A DNA stretch of 64,000 nt from Coccinella septempunctata (GCF_907165205.1 NC_058190.1:17926001-17990000), one strand, 5' to 3'; positions 1-14,110 are shown, counted from the first letter of the stretch. Numbers and translations are program-made. Notes: generated by a model from the sequence alone, not told the origin.

Positions 1-2636
1 ATTCAACATGTGCATCTCAATTCGAAAACTATGTGAAGTTTCAAGATTTGGGTCGAATTGGTTCAACAGTTTTTGAGGAATTGATATCACACTTTGCCGA
101 ATAGACAACTAGAATCTCAATTCCTATCTGAACTATCGAACTGAAATTCAACATGTGCATCTCAATTCGAAAACTATGTGCAGTTTCAAGATTTGGTTCG
201 AATCGATCCAATAGTTCCTTAGGAATTTAAATGATATTTTGCCGAATCGACTACTGAAATCTTCATTCCTATCAGAACTATCGATCTGAAATTCAACATG
301 TGCATCTCAATTCGTAAACTATGTGCAGTTTCAAGATTTGGGTCGAATTGGTTCAACAGTTTTTGAGGAATTGATATCACACTTTGCACACTTTTGCAAC
401 ATGGGCCTCTCAATCCGAAAACTATGTGCAGTTTCAAGATTTGGTTCGAATTGATCCAATAGTTCCTTAGGAATTGAAATGATATTTTGTCGAATCGACT
501 TCTGAAATCTTAATTCCTATTAGAACTATCGATCTGAAATTCAACATGTGCATTTCATTTCGAAAACTATGTGCAGTTTCAAGATTTGGGTCGAATTGAT
601 CCAACAGTTTTCGAGGAATTGATATCACACTTTGCCGAATAGACCACTGAAATCTCAATTCCTATCTGCACTATCGAACTGAAATTCAATATGTGCATCT
701 CAATTCGAAAACTATGTGCAGTTTCAAGATTTGGGTCGAATTGGTTCAACAGTTTTTGAGGAATTGATATCACACTTTGCCGAATAGACCACTGAAATCT
801 CGATTCCTATCTGCACTATCGAACTGAAATTCAACATGTACATCTCAATTCGAAAACTATGTGCAGTTTCAAGATTTGGTTCGAATCGATCCAATAGTTC
901 CTTAGGAATTGAAATGATATTTTGCCGAATCGACTACTGAAATCTTCATTCCTATCAGAACTATCGATCTGAAATTCAACATGTGCATCTCAATTCGAAA
1001 ACTATGTGCAGTTTCAAGATTTGGGTCGAATTGGTTCAACAGTTTTTGAGGAATTGATATCACACTTTGCCGAATAGACCACTGAAATCTCAATTCCTAT
1101 CTGCACTATCGAACTGAAATTCAACATGTGCATCTCAATTCGAAAACCATGTGCAGTTTCAAGATTTGGTTCGAATTGATCCAACAGTTTTCGAGGAATT
1201 GATATCACACTTTGCCGAAATGACCACTGAAATCACAATTCCTATCTGAACTATCGAACTAAAATTCAACATGTGCATCTCAAATCAAAAACTGTGTACA
1301 GTTTCGGGATTTGGGTCGAATTGATCCAATAGTTCCTTAGGAATTGAAATGATATTTTGTCGATTCGACCACTGAAATCTCAATTCCTATATGAACTATC
1401 GACCTGAAATTCAACATGTGCATCTCAATTCGAAAACTGTGTAAAATTTCAAGATTTGGTTGGAATTGATCCAACAGTTTTCGAGGAATTGATATCACAC
1501 TTTGCCGAATTGACTACTGAAATCTCAATTCCTATCTGAACTATCGAACTGAAATTGAACATGTGCATCTCAATTCGAAAACTATGTGCAGTTTCAAGAT
1601 TTGGTTCGAATCGATCCAATAGTTCCTTAGGAATTGAAATGATATTTTGCCGAATCGACTACTGAAATCTTCATTCCTATCAGAACTATCGATCTGAAAT
1701 TCAACATGTGCATCTCAATTCGAAAACTATGTGCAGTTTCAAGATTTGGGTCGAATTGGTTCAACAGTTTTTGAGGAATTGATATCACACTTTGCCGAAT
1801 AGACCACTGAAATCTCAATTCCTATCTGCACTATCGAACTGAATTTCAACATGTACATCTCAATTCGAAAACTATGTGCAGTTTCAAGATTTGGTTCGAA
1901 TTGATCCAACAGTTTTCGAGGAATTGATATCACACTTTGCCGAATTGACCACTGAAATCTCAATTCCTATCTGAACTATCGAACTGAAATTCAATATGTG
2001 CATCTCAATTCGAAAACTATGTGCAGTTTCAAGATTTGGTTCGAATCGATCCAATAGTTCCTTAGGAATTGAAATGATATTTTGCCGAATCGACTACTGA
2101 AATCTTCATTCCTATCAGAACTATCGATCTGAAATTCAACATGTGCATCTCAATTCGAAAACTATGTGCAGTTTCAAGATTTGAGTCGAATCGATCCAAT
2201 AGTTCCTTAGGAATTGAAATGATATTTTGCCGAATCGACTACTGAAATCTTCATTCCTATCAGAACTATCGATCTGAAATTCAACATGTGCATCTCAATT
2301 CGAAAACTATGTGCAGTTTCAAGATTTGGGTCGAATTGGTTCAATAGTTTTTGAGGAATTGATATCACACTTTGCCGAATAGACCACTGAAATCTCAAAT
2401 CCTATCTGCACTATCGAACTGAAATTCAACATGTGCATTTCAATTCGAAAACTACGTGCAGTTTCAAGATTTGGTTCGAATTGATCCAACAGTTTTCGAG
2501 GAATTGATATCACACTTTGCCGAATTGACCACTGAAATCTCAATTCCTATCTGAACTATCGAACTGAAATTCAACATGTGCATCTCAATTCGAAAACTAT
2601 GTGCAGTTTCAAGATTTGGTTCGAATCGATCCAATT
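1..2636 (-). repeat. 145-bp satellite array, minus-oriented block 1
   Basis: About 18 tandem monomers of a 145-bp AT-rich satellite, reading in minus sense relative to the motif ATTCGGCAAAGTGTGATATC. Units differ by substitutions that define classes. Class A carries CTCAAAAACTGTTGAACC, class B CTCGAAAACTGTTGGATC, and class C CTAAGGAACTATTGGATC with AAAATATCATTT. Odd monomers here include one with a GCAAAAGTGTGCAAAG-type deletion near 388-402 and one with AAAATTTCAAGATTTGGTTGG near 1444. Short open frames of 60-75 codons run through the units because 145 is not a multiple of three, and they are not genes. The block runs off the window start. It is nearly repeated at 21987-24323 and, inverted, at 61194-63518. 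Confidence 0.97.
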
Positions 2637-2662
2637 CCTAAGGAACTATTGGATCAATTCGA
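2612..2662. other. Head-to-head inversion junction 1 in the satellite
   Basis: Satellite orientation flips from minus to plus. The arms GATCCAA and TTGGATC flank TTCCTAAGGAACTA, and the symmetry extends outward through TTCGAATCGATCCAA and TTGGATCAATTCGAA with one mismatch. The breakpoint lies in the class C core TTCCTAAGGAA, itself an 11-bp odd palindrome. Confidence 0.9.
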
Positions 2663-5600
2663 ACCAAATCTTGAAACTGCTCATAGTTTTCGAATTGAGA
2701 TGCACATGTTTAATTTCAGTTCGATAGTGCAGATAGGAATTGAGATTTTAGTGGTCTATTCGGAAAAGTGTGATATCAATTCCTCAAAAACTGTTGAACC
2801 AATTCGAACCAAATCTTGAAACTTCACATAGTTTTCGAATTGAGATGCACATGTTGAATTTCAGTTTGATAGTTCAGATAGGAATTGAGATTTCAGTGGT
2901 CAATTCGGCAAAGTGCGATATCAATTCCTCGAAAACTGTTGGATCAATTCGAACCAAATCTTGAAACTGCACATAGTTTTCGAATTGAGATGCTTATGTT
3001 GAATTTCAGTTCGATAGTGCAGATAGGAATTGAGATTTTAGTGGTCTATTCGGCAAAGTGTGATATCAATTCCTCAAAAACTGTTGAACCAATTCGACCC
3101 AAATCTTGAAACTGCACATAGTTTACGAATTGAGATGCACATGTTGAATTTCAGATCGATAGTTCTGATAGGAATGAAGATTTCAGTAGTCGATTCGGCA
3201 AAATATCATTTAAATTCCTAAGGAACTATTGGATCGATTCGAACCAAATCTTGAAACTGCACATAGTTTTCGAATTGAGATGCACATGTTGAATTTCAGT
3301 TCGATAGTTCAGATAGGAATTGAGATTCTAGTTGTCTATTAGGCAAATTGTGATATCAATTCCTCGAAAACTGTTGGATCAATTCGAACCAAAACTTGAA
3401 ACTGCACATAGTTTTCGGATTGAGATGTACATGTTGAATTTCAGTTCGATAGTTCAGATGGGAATTGAGATTTCAGTGGTCAATTCGGCAAAGTGTGATA
3501 TCAATTCCTCGAAAACTGTTGGATCAATTCGAACCAAATCTTGAAACTGCACATAGTTTTCGAATTGAGATGCACATGTTGAATTTCAGTTCGATAGTGC
3601 AGATAGGAATTGAGATTTCAGTGGTCTATTCGGCAAAGTGTGATATCAATTCATCGAAAACTGTTGGTTCAATTCTTGAAAACGCACATGGTTTTCGAAT
3701 TGAGATGCACAAGTTGAATTTCAGATCGATAGTTCTGATAGGAATGAAGATTTCAGTAGTCGATTCGGCAAAATATCATTTCAATTCCTAAGGAACTATT
3801 GGATCGATTCGAACCAAATCTTGAAACTGCACATAGTTTTCGAATTGAGATGCACATGTTGAATTTCAGTTCGATAGTTCAGATAGGAATTGAGATTCTA
3901 GTTGTCTATTAGGCAAATTGTGATATCAATTCCTCGAAAACTGTTGGATCAATTCGAACCAAATCTTGAAACTGCACATAGTTTTCGGATTGAGATGTAC
4001 ATGTTGAATTTCAGTTCGATAGTTCAGATGGGAATTGAGATTTCAGTGGTCAATTCGGCAAAGTGTGATATCAATTCCTCGAAAACTGTTGGATCAATTC
4101 GAACCAAATCTTGAAACTGCACATAGTTTTCGAATTGAGATGCACATGTTGAATTTCAGTTCGATAGTGCAGATAGGAATTGAGATTTCAGTGGTCTATT
4201 CGGCAAAGTGTGATATCAATTCCTCAAAAACTGTTGAACCAATTCGACCCAAATCTTGAAACTGCACATAGTTTTCGAATTGAGATGCAAATGTTGAATT
4301 TCAGATCGATAGTTCTGATAGGAATGAAGATTTCAGTAGTCGATTCGGCTAAATATCATTTCAATTCCTAAGGAACTATTGGATCGATTCGAACCAAATC
4401 TTGAAACTGCACATAGTTTTCGAATTGAGATGCACATGTTGAATTTCAGTTCGATAGTTCAGATAGGAATTGAGATTTCAGTGGTCAATTCGGCAAAGTG
4501 TGATATCAATTCCTCGAAAACTGTTGGATCAATTCGAACCAAATCTTGAAACTGCACATAGTTGTCGAAATGATATGCACATGTTGAATTTCAGATCGAT
4601 AGTTCTAATAGGAATGGAGATTTCAGAAGGCGATTCGACAAAATATCGAAAACTGTTGGATCAATTCGAACCGAATCTCGAAACTGCACATAGTTTTCGA
4701 ATTGAGATGCACATGTTGAATTTCAGTTCGATAGTGCAGATAGGAATTGAGATTCTAGTGGTCTATTCGGCAAATTGTGATATCAATTCCTCGAAAACTG
4801 TTGGATCAATTCGAACCAAATCTTGAAACTGAACATAGTTTTCGAATTGAGATGCATATGTTGAATTTCAGTTCGATAGTTCTGATAGGAATTGAGGTTT
4901 CAGTGGTCTATTCGGCAAAGTGTGATATCAATTCCTCTAAAACTGTTGAACCAATTCGACCCAAATCTTGAAACTGCACAGAGTTTTCGAATTGAGATGC
5001 ACATGTTGAATTTCAGATCGATAGTTCTGATATGAATGAAGATTTCAGTAGTCGATTCGGCAAAATATCATTTCAATTCCTAAGGAACTATTGGATCGAT
5101 TCGAACCAAATCTTGAAACTGCACATAGTTTTCGAATTGAGATGCACATGTTGAATTTCAGTTCGATAGTTCAGATAGGAATTGAGATTTCAGTAATTTG
5201 GCAAAGTGTGATATCAATTCCTCGAAAACTGTTGATTCAATTCGAACCAAATCTTCAAATTTCACACAGTTTTCGAATTGAGATGCACATGTTGAATTTC
5301 AGTTCGATAGTTCGATAGAATTGAGATTTCAGTGGTCAATTCGGCAAAGTGTGATATCAATTCCTCGAAAACTATTGGATCAATTCGAACCAAATCTTGA
5401 AACTGCACATAGTTTTCGGATTGAGATGTACATGTTGAATTTCAGTTCGATAGTTCAGATAGGAATTGAGATTTCAGTGGTCAATTCGGCAAAGTGTGAT
5501 ATCAATTCTTCGAAAACTGTTGGATCAATTCGAACCAAATCTTGAAACTGCACATAGTTTTCGAATTGAGATGCACATGTTGAATTTCAGTTCGATGGTG

Positions 5601-6979
5601 CAGATAGGAATTGAGATTTTAGTGGTCTATTCGGCAAAGTGTGATATCAATTCCTCAAAAACTGTTGAACCAATTCGACCCAAATCTTGAAACTGCACAT
5701 AGTTTTCGAATTGAGATGCACATGTTGAATTTCAGATCGATAGTTCTGATAGGAATTGAGATTTTAGTGGTCTATTCGGCAAAGTGTGATATCAATTCCT
5801 CAAAAACTGTTGAACCAATTCGACCCAAATCTTGAAACTGCACATAGTTTTCGAATTGAGATGCACATGTTGAATTTCAGATCGATAGTTCTGATAGGAA
5901 TGAAGATTTCAGTAGTCGATTCGGCAAAATATCATTTCAATTCCTAAGGAACTATTGGATCGATTCGAACCAAATCTTGAAACTGCACATAGTTTTCGAA
6001 TTGAGATGCACATGTTGAATTTCAGTTCGATAGTTCAGATAGGAATTGAGATTTCAGTGGTCAATTCGGCAAAGTGTGATATCAATTCCTCGAAAACTGT
6101 TGGATCAATTCGAACCAAATCTTGAAACTGCACATAGTTTTCGAATTGAGATGCACATGTTGAATTTCAGTTCGATGGTGCAGATAGGAATTGAGATTTT
6201 AGTGGTCTATTCGGCAAAGTGTGATATCAATTCCTCAAAAACTGTTGAACCAATTCGACCCAAATCTTGAAACTGCACATAGTTTTCGAATTGAGATGCA
6301 CATGTTGAATTTCAGATCGATAGTTCTGATAGGAATGAAGATTTCAGTAGTCGATTCGGCAAAATATCATTTCAATTCCTAAGGAACTATTGGATCGATT
6401 CGAACCAAATCTTGAAACTGCACATAGTTTTCGAATTGAGATGCACATGTTGAATTTCAGTTCGATAGTGCAGATAGGAATTGAGATTTCAGTGGTCTAT
6501 TCGGCAAAGTGTGATATCAATTCCTCGAAAACTGTTGGATCGATTCGAACCAAATCTTGAAACTGCACATAGTTTTCGAATTGAGATGCACATGTTGAAT
6601 TTCAGTTCGATAGTTCAGATAGGAATTGAGATTTCAGTGGTCAATTCGGCAAAGTGTGATATCAATTCCTCGAAAACTGTTGGATCAATTCGAACCAAAT
6701 GTGGGAACTGCACATAGTTTTCGAATTGAGATGCACATGTTGAATTTCAGTTCGATAGTGCTGATAGGAATTGAGATTTCAGTGGTCTATTCGGCAAAGT
6801 GTGATATCAATTCCTCAAAAACTGTTGAACCAATTCGAACCAAATCTTGAAACTGCACATAGTTTTCGAATTGAGATGCACATGTTGAATTTCAGTTTGA
6901 TAGTTCAGATAGGAATTGAGATTTCAGTTGTCAATTCGGCAAAGTGTGATATCAATTCTTCGAAAACTGTTGGATCAAT

Positions 6980-8851
6980 TCGAACCAAATCTTGAAACTG
7001 CACGTAGTTTTCGAATTGAGATGCACATATTGAATTTCAGTTCGATAGTGCAGATAGGAATTGAGATTTCAGTGGTCTATTCGGCAAAGTGTGATATCAA
7101 TTCCTCGAAAACTGTTGGACCAATTCGAACCAAATCTTGAAACTGCACATAGTTTTCGAAATGAGATTCACATGTTGAATTTCAGATCGATAGTTCTAAT
7201 AGGAATGGAGATTTCAGAAGTCGATTCGACAAAATATCATTTCAATTCCTAAAGAACTATTGGATCAATTCGAACCAAATCTTGAAACTGCTCATAGTTT
7301 TCGAATTGAGATGCACATGTTTAATTTCAGTTCGATAGTGCAGATAGGAATTGAGATTTTAGTGGTCTATTCGGAAAAGTGTGATATCAATTCCTCAAAA
7401 ACTGTTGAACCAATTCGAACCAAATCTTGAAACTGCACATAGTTTTCGAATTGAGATGCACATGTTGAATTTCAGTTTGATAGTTCAGATAAGAATTGAG
7501 ATTTCAGTGGTCAATTCGGCAAAGTGCGATATCAATTCCTCGAAAACTGTTGGATCAATTCGAACCAAATCTTGAAACTGCACATAGTTTTCGAATTGAG
7601 ATGCTTATGTTGAATTTCAGTTCGATAGTGCAGATAGGAATTGAGATTTTAGTGGTCTATTCGGCAAAGTGTGATATCAATTCCTCAAAAACTGTTGAAC
7701 CAATTCGACCCAAATCTTGAAACTGCACATAGTTTACGAATTGAGATGCACATGTTGAATTTCAGATCGATAGTTCTGATAGGAATGAAGATTTCAGTAG
7801 TCGATTCGGCAAAATATCATTTAAATTCCTAAGGAACTATTGGATCGATTCGAACCAAATCTTGAAACTGCACATAGTTTTCGAATTGAGATGCACATGT
7901 TGAATTTCAGTTCGATAGTTCAGATAGGAATTGAGATTCTAGTTGTCTATTAGGCAAATTGTGATATCAATTCCTCGAAAACTGTTGGATCAATTCGAAC
8001 CAAATCTTGAAACTGCACATAGTTTTCGGATTGAGATGTACATGTTGAATTTCAGTTCGATAGTTCAGATAGGAATTGAGATTTCAGTGGTCAATTCGGC
8101 AAAGTGTGATATCAATTACTCGAAAACTGTTGGATCAATTCGAACCAAATCTTGAAACTGCACATAGTTTTCGAATTGAGATGCACATGTTGAATTTCAG
8201 TTCGATAGTGCAGATAGGAATTGAGATTTCAGTGGTCTATTTGGCAAAGTGTGATATCAATTCCTCAAAAACTGTTGAACCAATTCGACCCAAATCTTGA
8301 AACTGCACATAGTTTTCGAATTGAGATGCAAATGTTGAATTTCAGATCGATAGTTCTGATAGGAATGAAGATTTCAGTAGTCGATTCGGCTAAATATCAT
8401 TTCAATTCCTAAGGAACTATTGGATCGATTCGAACCAAATCTTGAAACTGCACATAGTTTTCGAATTGAGATGCACATGTTGAATTTCAGTTCGATAGTT
8501 CAGATAGGAATTGAGATTTCAGTGGTCAATTCGGCAAAGTGTGATATCAATTCCTCGAAAACTGTTGGATCAATTCGAACCAAATCTTGAAACTGCACAT
8601 AGTTATCGAAATGATATGCACATGTTGAATTTCAGATCGATAGTTCTAATAGGAATGGAGATTTCAGAAGGCGATTCGACAAAATATCGAAAACTGTTGG
8701 ATCAATTCGAACCGAATCTCGAAACTGCACATAGTTTTCGAATTGAGATGCACATGTTGAATTTCAGTTCGATAGTGCAGATAGGAATTGAGATTCTAGT
8801 GGTCTATTCGGCAAATTGTGATATCAATTCCTCGAAAACTGTTGGATCAAT
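6980..8851 (+). repeat. 13-monomer higher-order repeat, copy 1 (1872 bp)
   Basis: Diagnostic variants recur 1872 bp later: a GCACGTAGTTTTCG monomer (7003 and 8873), an AAATGAGATTCACATG monomer (7160 and 9032), and the 13-bp-deleted monomer (8689 and 10552). Twelve 145-bp units plus one 132-bp unit make 1872 bp, which matches the spacing. Confidence 0.8.
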
Positions 8852-10723
8852 TCGAACCAAATCTTGAAACTGCACGTAGTTTTCGAATTGAGATGCACAT
8901 GTTGAATTTCAGTTCGATAGTGCAGATAGGAATTGAGATTTCAGTGGTCTATTCGGCAAAGTGTGATATCAATTCCTCGAAAACTGTTGGACCAATTCGA
9001 ACCAAATCTTGAAACTGCACATAGTTTTCGAAATGAGATTCACATGTTGAATTTCAGATCGATAGTTCTAATAGGAATGGAGATTTCAGAAGTCGATTCG
9101 ACAAAATATCATTTCAATTCCTAAAGAACTATTGGATCAATTCGAACCAAATCTTGAAACTGCTCATAGTTTTCGAATTGAGATGCACATTTCAGTTCGA
9201 TAGTGCAGATAGGAATTGAGATTTTAGTGGTCTATTCGGAAAAGTGTGATATCAATTCCTCAAAAACTGTTGAACCAATTCGAACCAAATCTTGAAACTG
9301 CACATAGTTTTCGAATTGAGATGCACATGTTGAATTTCAGTTTGATAGTTCAGATAGGAATTGAGATTTCAGTGGTCAATTCGGCAAAGTGCGATATCAA
9401 TTCCTCGAAAACTGTTGGATCAATTCGAACCAAATCTTGAAACTGCACATAGTTTTCGAATTGAGATGCTTATGGTGAATTTCAGTTCGATAGTGCAGAT
9501 AGGAATTGAGATTTTAGTGGTCTATTCGGCAAAGTGTGATATCAATTCCTCAAAAACTGTTGAACCAATTCGACCCAAATCTTGAAACTGCACATAGTTT
9601 ACGAATTGAGATGCACATGTTGAATTTCAGATCGATAGTTCTGATAGGAATGAAGATTTCAGTAGTCGATTCGGCAAAATATCATTTAAATTCCTAAGGA
9701 ACTATTGGATAGATTCGAACCAAATCTTGAAACTGCACATAGTTTTCGAATTGAGATGCACATGTTGAATTTCAGTTCGATAGTTCAGATAGGAATTGAG
9801 ATTCTAGTTGTCTATTAGGCAAATTGTGATATCAATTCCTCGAAAACTGTTGGATCAATTCGAACCAAATCTTGAAACTGCACATAGTTTTCGGATTGAG
9901 ATGCACATGTTGAATTTCAGTTCGATAGTTCAGATGGGAATTGAGATTTCAGTGGTCAATTCGGCAAAGTGTGATATCAATTACTCGAAAACTGTTGGAT
10001 CAATTCGAACCAAATCTTGAAACTGCACATAGTTTTCGAATTGAGATGCACATGTTGAATTTCAGTTCGATAGTGCAGATAGGAATTGAGATTTCAGTGG
10101 TCTATTTGGCAAAGTGTGATATCAATTCCTCAAAAACTGTTGAACCAATTCGACCCAAATCTTGAAACTGCACATAGTTTTCGAATTGAGATGCAAATGT
10201 TGAATTTCAGATCGATAGTTCTGATAGGAATGAAGATTTCAGTAGTCGATTCGGCTAAATATCATTTCAATTCCTAAGGAACTATTGGATCGATTCGAAC
10301 CAAATCTTGAAACTGCACATAGTTTTCGAATTGAGATGCACATGTTGAATTTCAGTTCGATAGTTCAGATAGGAATTGAGATTTCAGTGGTCAATTCGGC
10401 AAAGTGTGATATCAATTCCTCGAAAACTGTTGGATCAATTCGAACCAAATCTTGAAACTGCACATAGTTGTCGAAATGATATGCACATGTTGAATTTCAG
10501 ATCGATAGTTCTAATAGGAATGGAGATTTCAGAAGGCGATTCGACAAAATATCGAAAACTGTTGGATCAATTCGAACCGAATCTCGAAACTGCACATAGT
10601 TTTCGAATTGAGATGCACATGTTGAATTTCAGTTCGATAGTGCAGATAGGAATTGAGATTCTAGTGGTCTATTCGGCAAATTGTGATATCAATTCCTCGA
10701 AAACTGTTGGATCAATTCGAACC
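8852..10723 (+). repeat. 13-monomer higher-order repeat, copy 2
   Basis: Second tandem copy of the 1872-bp unit. It carries a private 7-bp deletion near 9188 (GCACATTTCAG instead of GCACATGTTTAATTTCAG), so markers after that point are offset 1865 bp. The same deletion is present in the middle block (near 30423) and the inverted arm (near 54322). Confidence 0.8.
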
Positions 10724-13700
10724 AAATCTTGAAACTGAACATAGTTTTCGAAATAAGATGCATATGTTGAATTTCAGTTCGATAGTTCTGATAGGAATTG
10801 AGGTTTCTGTGGTCTATTCGGCAAAGTGTGATATCAATTCCTCTAAAACTGTTGAACCAATTCGACCCAAATCTTGAAACTGCACAGAGTTTTCGAATTG
10901 AGATGCACATGTTGAATTTCAGATCGATAGTTCTGATATGAATGAAGATTTCAGTAGTCGATTCGGCAAAATATCATTTCAATTCCTAAGGAACTATTGG
11001 ATCGATTCGAACCAAATCTTGAAACTGCACATAGTTTTCGAATTGAGATGCACATGTTGAATTTCAGTTCGATAGTTCAGATAGGAATTGAGATTTCAGT
11101 AATTTGGCAAAGTGTGATATCAATTCCTCGAAAACTGTTGATTCAATTCGAACCAAATCTTGAAATTTCACACAGTTTTCGAATTGAGATGCACATGTTG
11201 AATTTCAGTTCGATAGTTCGATAGAATTGAGATTTCAGTGGTCAATTCGGCAAAGTGTGATATCAATTCCTCGAAAACTATTGGATCAATTCGAACCAAA
11301 TCTTGAAACTGCACATAGTTTTCGGATTGAGATGTACATGTTGAATTTCAGTTCGATAGTTCAGATAGGAATTGAGATTTCAGTGGTCAATTCGGCAAAG
11401 TGTGATATCAATTCCTCGAAAACTGTTGGATCAATTCGAAACAAATCTTGAAACTGCACATAGTTTTCGAATTGAGATGCACATGTTGAATTTCAGTTCG
11501 ATAGTGCAGATAGGAATTGAGATTTCAGTGGTCTATTCGGCAAAGTGTGATATCAATTCCTCGAAAACTGTTGGATCAATTCGAACCAAATCTTGAAACT
11601 GCACATAGTTTTCGAATTGAGATGCACATGTTGAATTTCAGTTCGATAGTGCAGATAGGAATTGAGATTTTAGTGGTCTATTCGGCAAAGTGTGATATCA
11701 ATTCCTCAAAAACTGTTGAACCAATTCGACCCAAATCTTGAAACTGCACATAGTTTACGAATTGAGATGCACATGTTGAATTTCAGATCGATAGTTCTGA
11801 TAGGAATGAAGATTTCAGTAGTCGATTCGGCAAAATATCATTTAAATTCCTAAGGAACTATTGGATCGATTCGAACCAAATCTTGAAACTGCACATAGTT
11901 TTCGAATTGAGATGCACATGTTGAATTTCAGTTCGATAGTTCAGATAGGAATTGAGATTCTAGTTGTCTATTAGGCAAATTGTGATATCAATTCCTCGAA
12001 AACTGTTGGATCAATTCGAAACAAATCTTGAAACTGCACATAGTTTTCGAATTGAGATGCACATGTTGAATTTCAGTTCGATAGTGCAGATAGGAATTGA
12101 GATTTCAGTGGTCTATTCGGCAAAGTGTGATATCAATTCCTCAAAAACTGTTGAACCAATTCGACCCAAATCTTGAAACTGCACATAGTTTTCGAATTGA
12201 GATGCACATATTGAATTTCAGTTCGATAGTGCAGATAGGAATTGAGATTTCAGTGGTCTATTCGGCAAAGTGTGATATCAATTCCTCGAAAACTGTTGGA
12301 TCAATTCGAACCAAATCTTGAAACTGCACATAGTTTTCGAAATGAAATGCACATGTTGAATTTCAGATCGATAGTTCTAATAGGAATTAAGATTTCAGAA
12401 GTCGATTCGACAAAATATCATTTCAATTCCTAAGGAACTATTGGATCAATTCGAACCAAATCTTGAAACTGCACATAGTTTTCGGATTGAGAGGCCCATG
12501 TTGAATTTCAGTTCGATAGTTCAGATAGGAATTGAGATTTCAGTGGTCAATTCGGCAAAGTGTGATAACAATTCCTTGAATACTGTTGGATCAATTCGAA
12601 CCAAATCTTGAAACTGCACATAGTTTTCGAATTGAGATGCACATGTTGAATTTCAGATCGATAGTTCTGATAGGAATGGAGATTTCAGTAGTCGATTCGG
12701 CAAAATATCATTTCAATTCCTAAGGTACTATTGGATCGATTCGAACCAAATCTTGAAACTGCACATAGTTTTCGAATTGAGATGCACATGTTGAATTTCA
12801 GTTCGATAGTTCAGATAGGAATTGAGATTTCAGTGGTCAATTCGGCAAAGTGTGATATCAATTCCTCGAAAACTGTTGGATCAATTCGAACCGAATCTTG
12901 AAACTGCACATAGTTTTCGAATTGAGATGCACATGTTGAATTTCAGTTCGATAGTGCAGATAGGAATTGAGATTTCAGTGGTCTATTCGGCAAAGTGTGA
13001 TATCAATTCCTCAAAAACTGTTGAACCAATTCGACCCAAATCTTGAAACTGCACATAGTTTTCGAATTGAGATGCACATGTTGAATTTCAGATCGATAGT
13101 TCTGATAGGAATGATGATTTCAGTAGTCGATTCGGCAAAATATCATTTCAATTCCTAAGGAACTATTGGATCGATTCGAACCAAATCTTGAAACTGCACA
13201 TAGTGTCCGAATTGAGATGCACATGTTGAATTTCAGTTCGATAGTTCAGATAGGAATTGAGATTTCAGTGGTCAATTCGGCAAAGTGTGATATCAATTCC
13301 TCGAAAACTGTTGGATCAATTCCAACCAAATCTTGAAATTTTACACAGTTTTCGAATTGAGATGCACATGTTGAATTTCAGTTCGATAGTTCAGATAGGA
13401 ATTGAGATTTCAGTGGTCGAATCGACAAAATATCATTTCAATTCCTAAGGAACTATTGGATCAATTCGACCCAAATCCCGAAACTGTACACAGTTTTTGA
13501 TTTGAGATGCACATGTTGAATTTTAGTTCGATAGTTCAGATAGGAATTGTGATTTCAGTGGTCTATTCGGCAAAGTGTGATATCAATTCCTCAAAAACTG
13601 TTAAACCAATTCGACCGAAATCTTGAAACTGCACATAGTTTTCGAATTGAGATGCACATGTTGAATTTCAGTTTGATAGTTTGGTGGAATCAACAAAGTA

Positions 13701-14110
13701 AGTATCATACACTTCATATCCTGAGACAGTAGTTGAACTTCCTGATTTTCAGGCAGAAGAGCAAATAGGTCATTTTAGGGGGGTCTAACCCCTTGCTCAT
13801 TTTTGACCCAAAAAATCGAGATTTTCGATATTTAGTTTTTGAGCTGGAATGGAAGCCTTATCAATGCTGATTACGAAACCGGAAATCCCAATTGGATCAG
13901 ACGAATATAACAAGAGATATTGAAGATTGAAATTTCCAACTTTTGAAAAATGACATTTCCAAAATGAAAATCTGAACGGTGAGAGATAGGCTTTCGAGAA
14001 TGCTCGCAATGGATTCAGCTTATTTGAAAACCCATATTTCCATGATAAACTTTCAAATATCTGACTTTGTTTAAAAAAAAATAATTTTTTTTCCATTTTT
14101 CATTTTTCAG

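Larger units (their letters stand above)
2637..13679 (+). repeat. 145-bp satellite array, plus-oriented block 2
   Basis: About 76 plus-oriented monomers. Class order is often B-A-C, giving a 435-bp trimer, with local departures. A shortened 132-bp monomer lacks 13 bp between ACAAAATATC and GAAAACTGTT (near 4648, 8689 and 10552). A variant with AAATGTGGGAACTGC lies near 6698, and one with GAGGCCCATGTTG near 12490. The last monomers (13300-13670) carry rare variants such as AATTCCAACC and AAATCCCGAAACTG. The block ends where GTTTGATAGTT passes into TTGGTGGAATCAAC of the ~480-bp repeat. No host gene is seen in it. Confidence 0.97.

Noticed and set aside
3465..3791. Open frames of 60-137 codons across satellite monomers (for example RFQWSIRQSVISIPRKLL-type peptides)
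   Set aside because: The frame shifts every monomer because 145 is not a multiple of three. Longer ones exist only where a monomer is shortened. There is no start context and the peptides simply restate the repeat.
1..13679. Regular repeats that could suggest a CRISPR array
   Set aside because: The repeat unit is 145 bp with no unique spacers, and it is present in both orientations in an evidently eukaryotic context.
2637..13679. CENP-B box in the satellite
   Set aside because: TTCG-containing words are present, but none is followed by the required CGGG at the right spacing.
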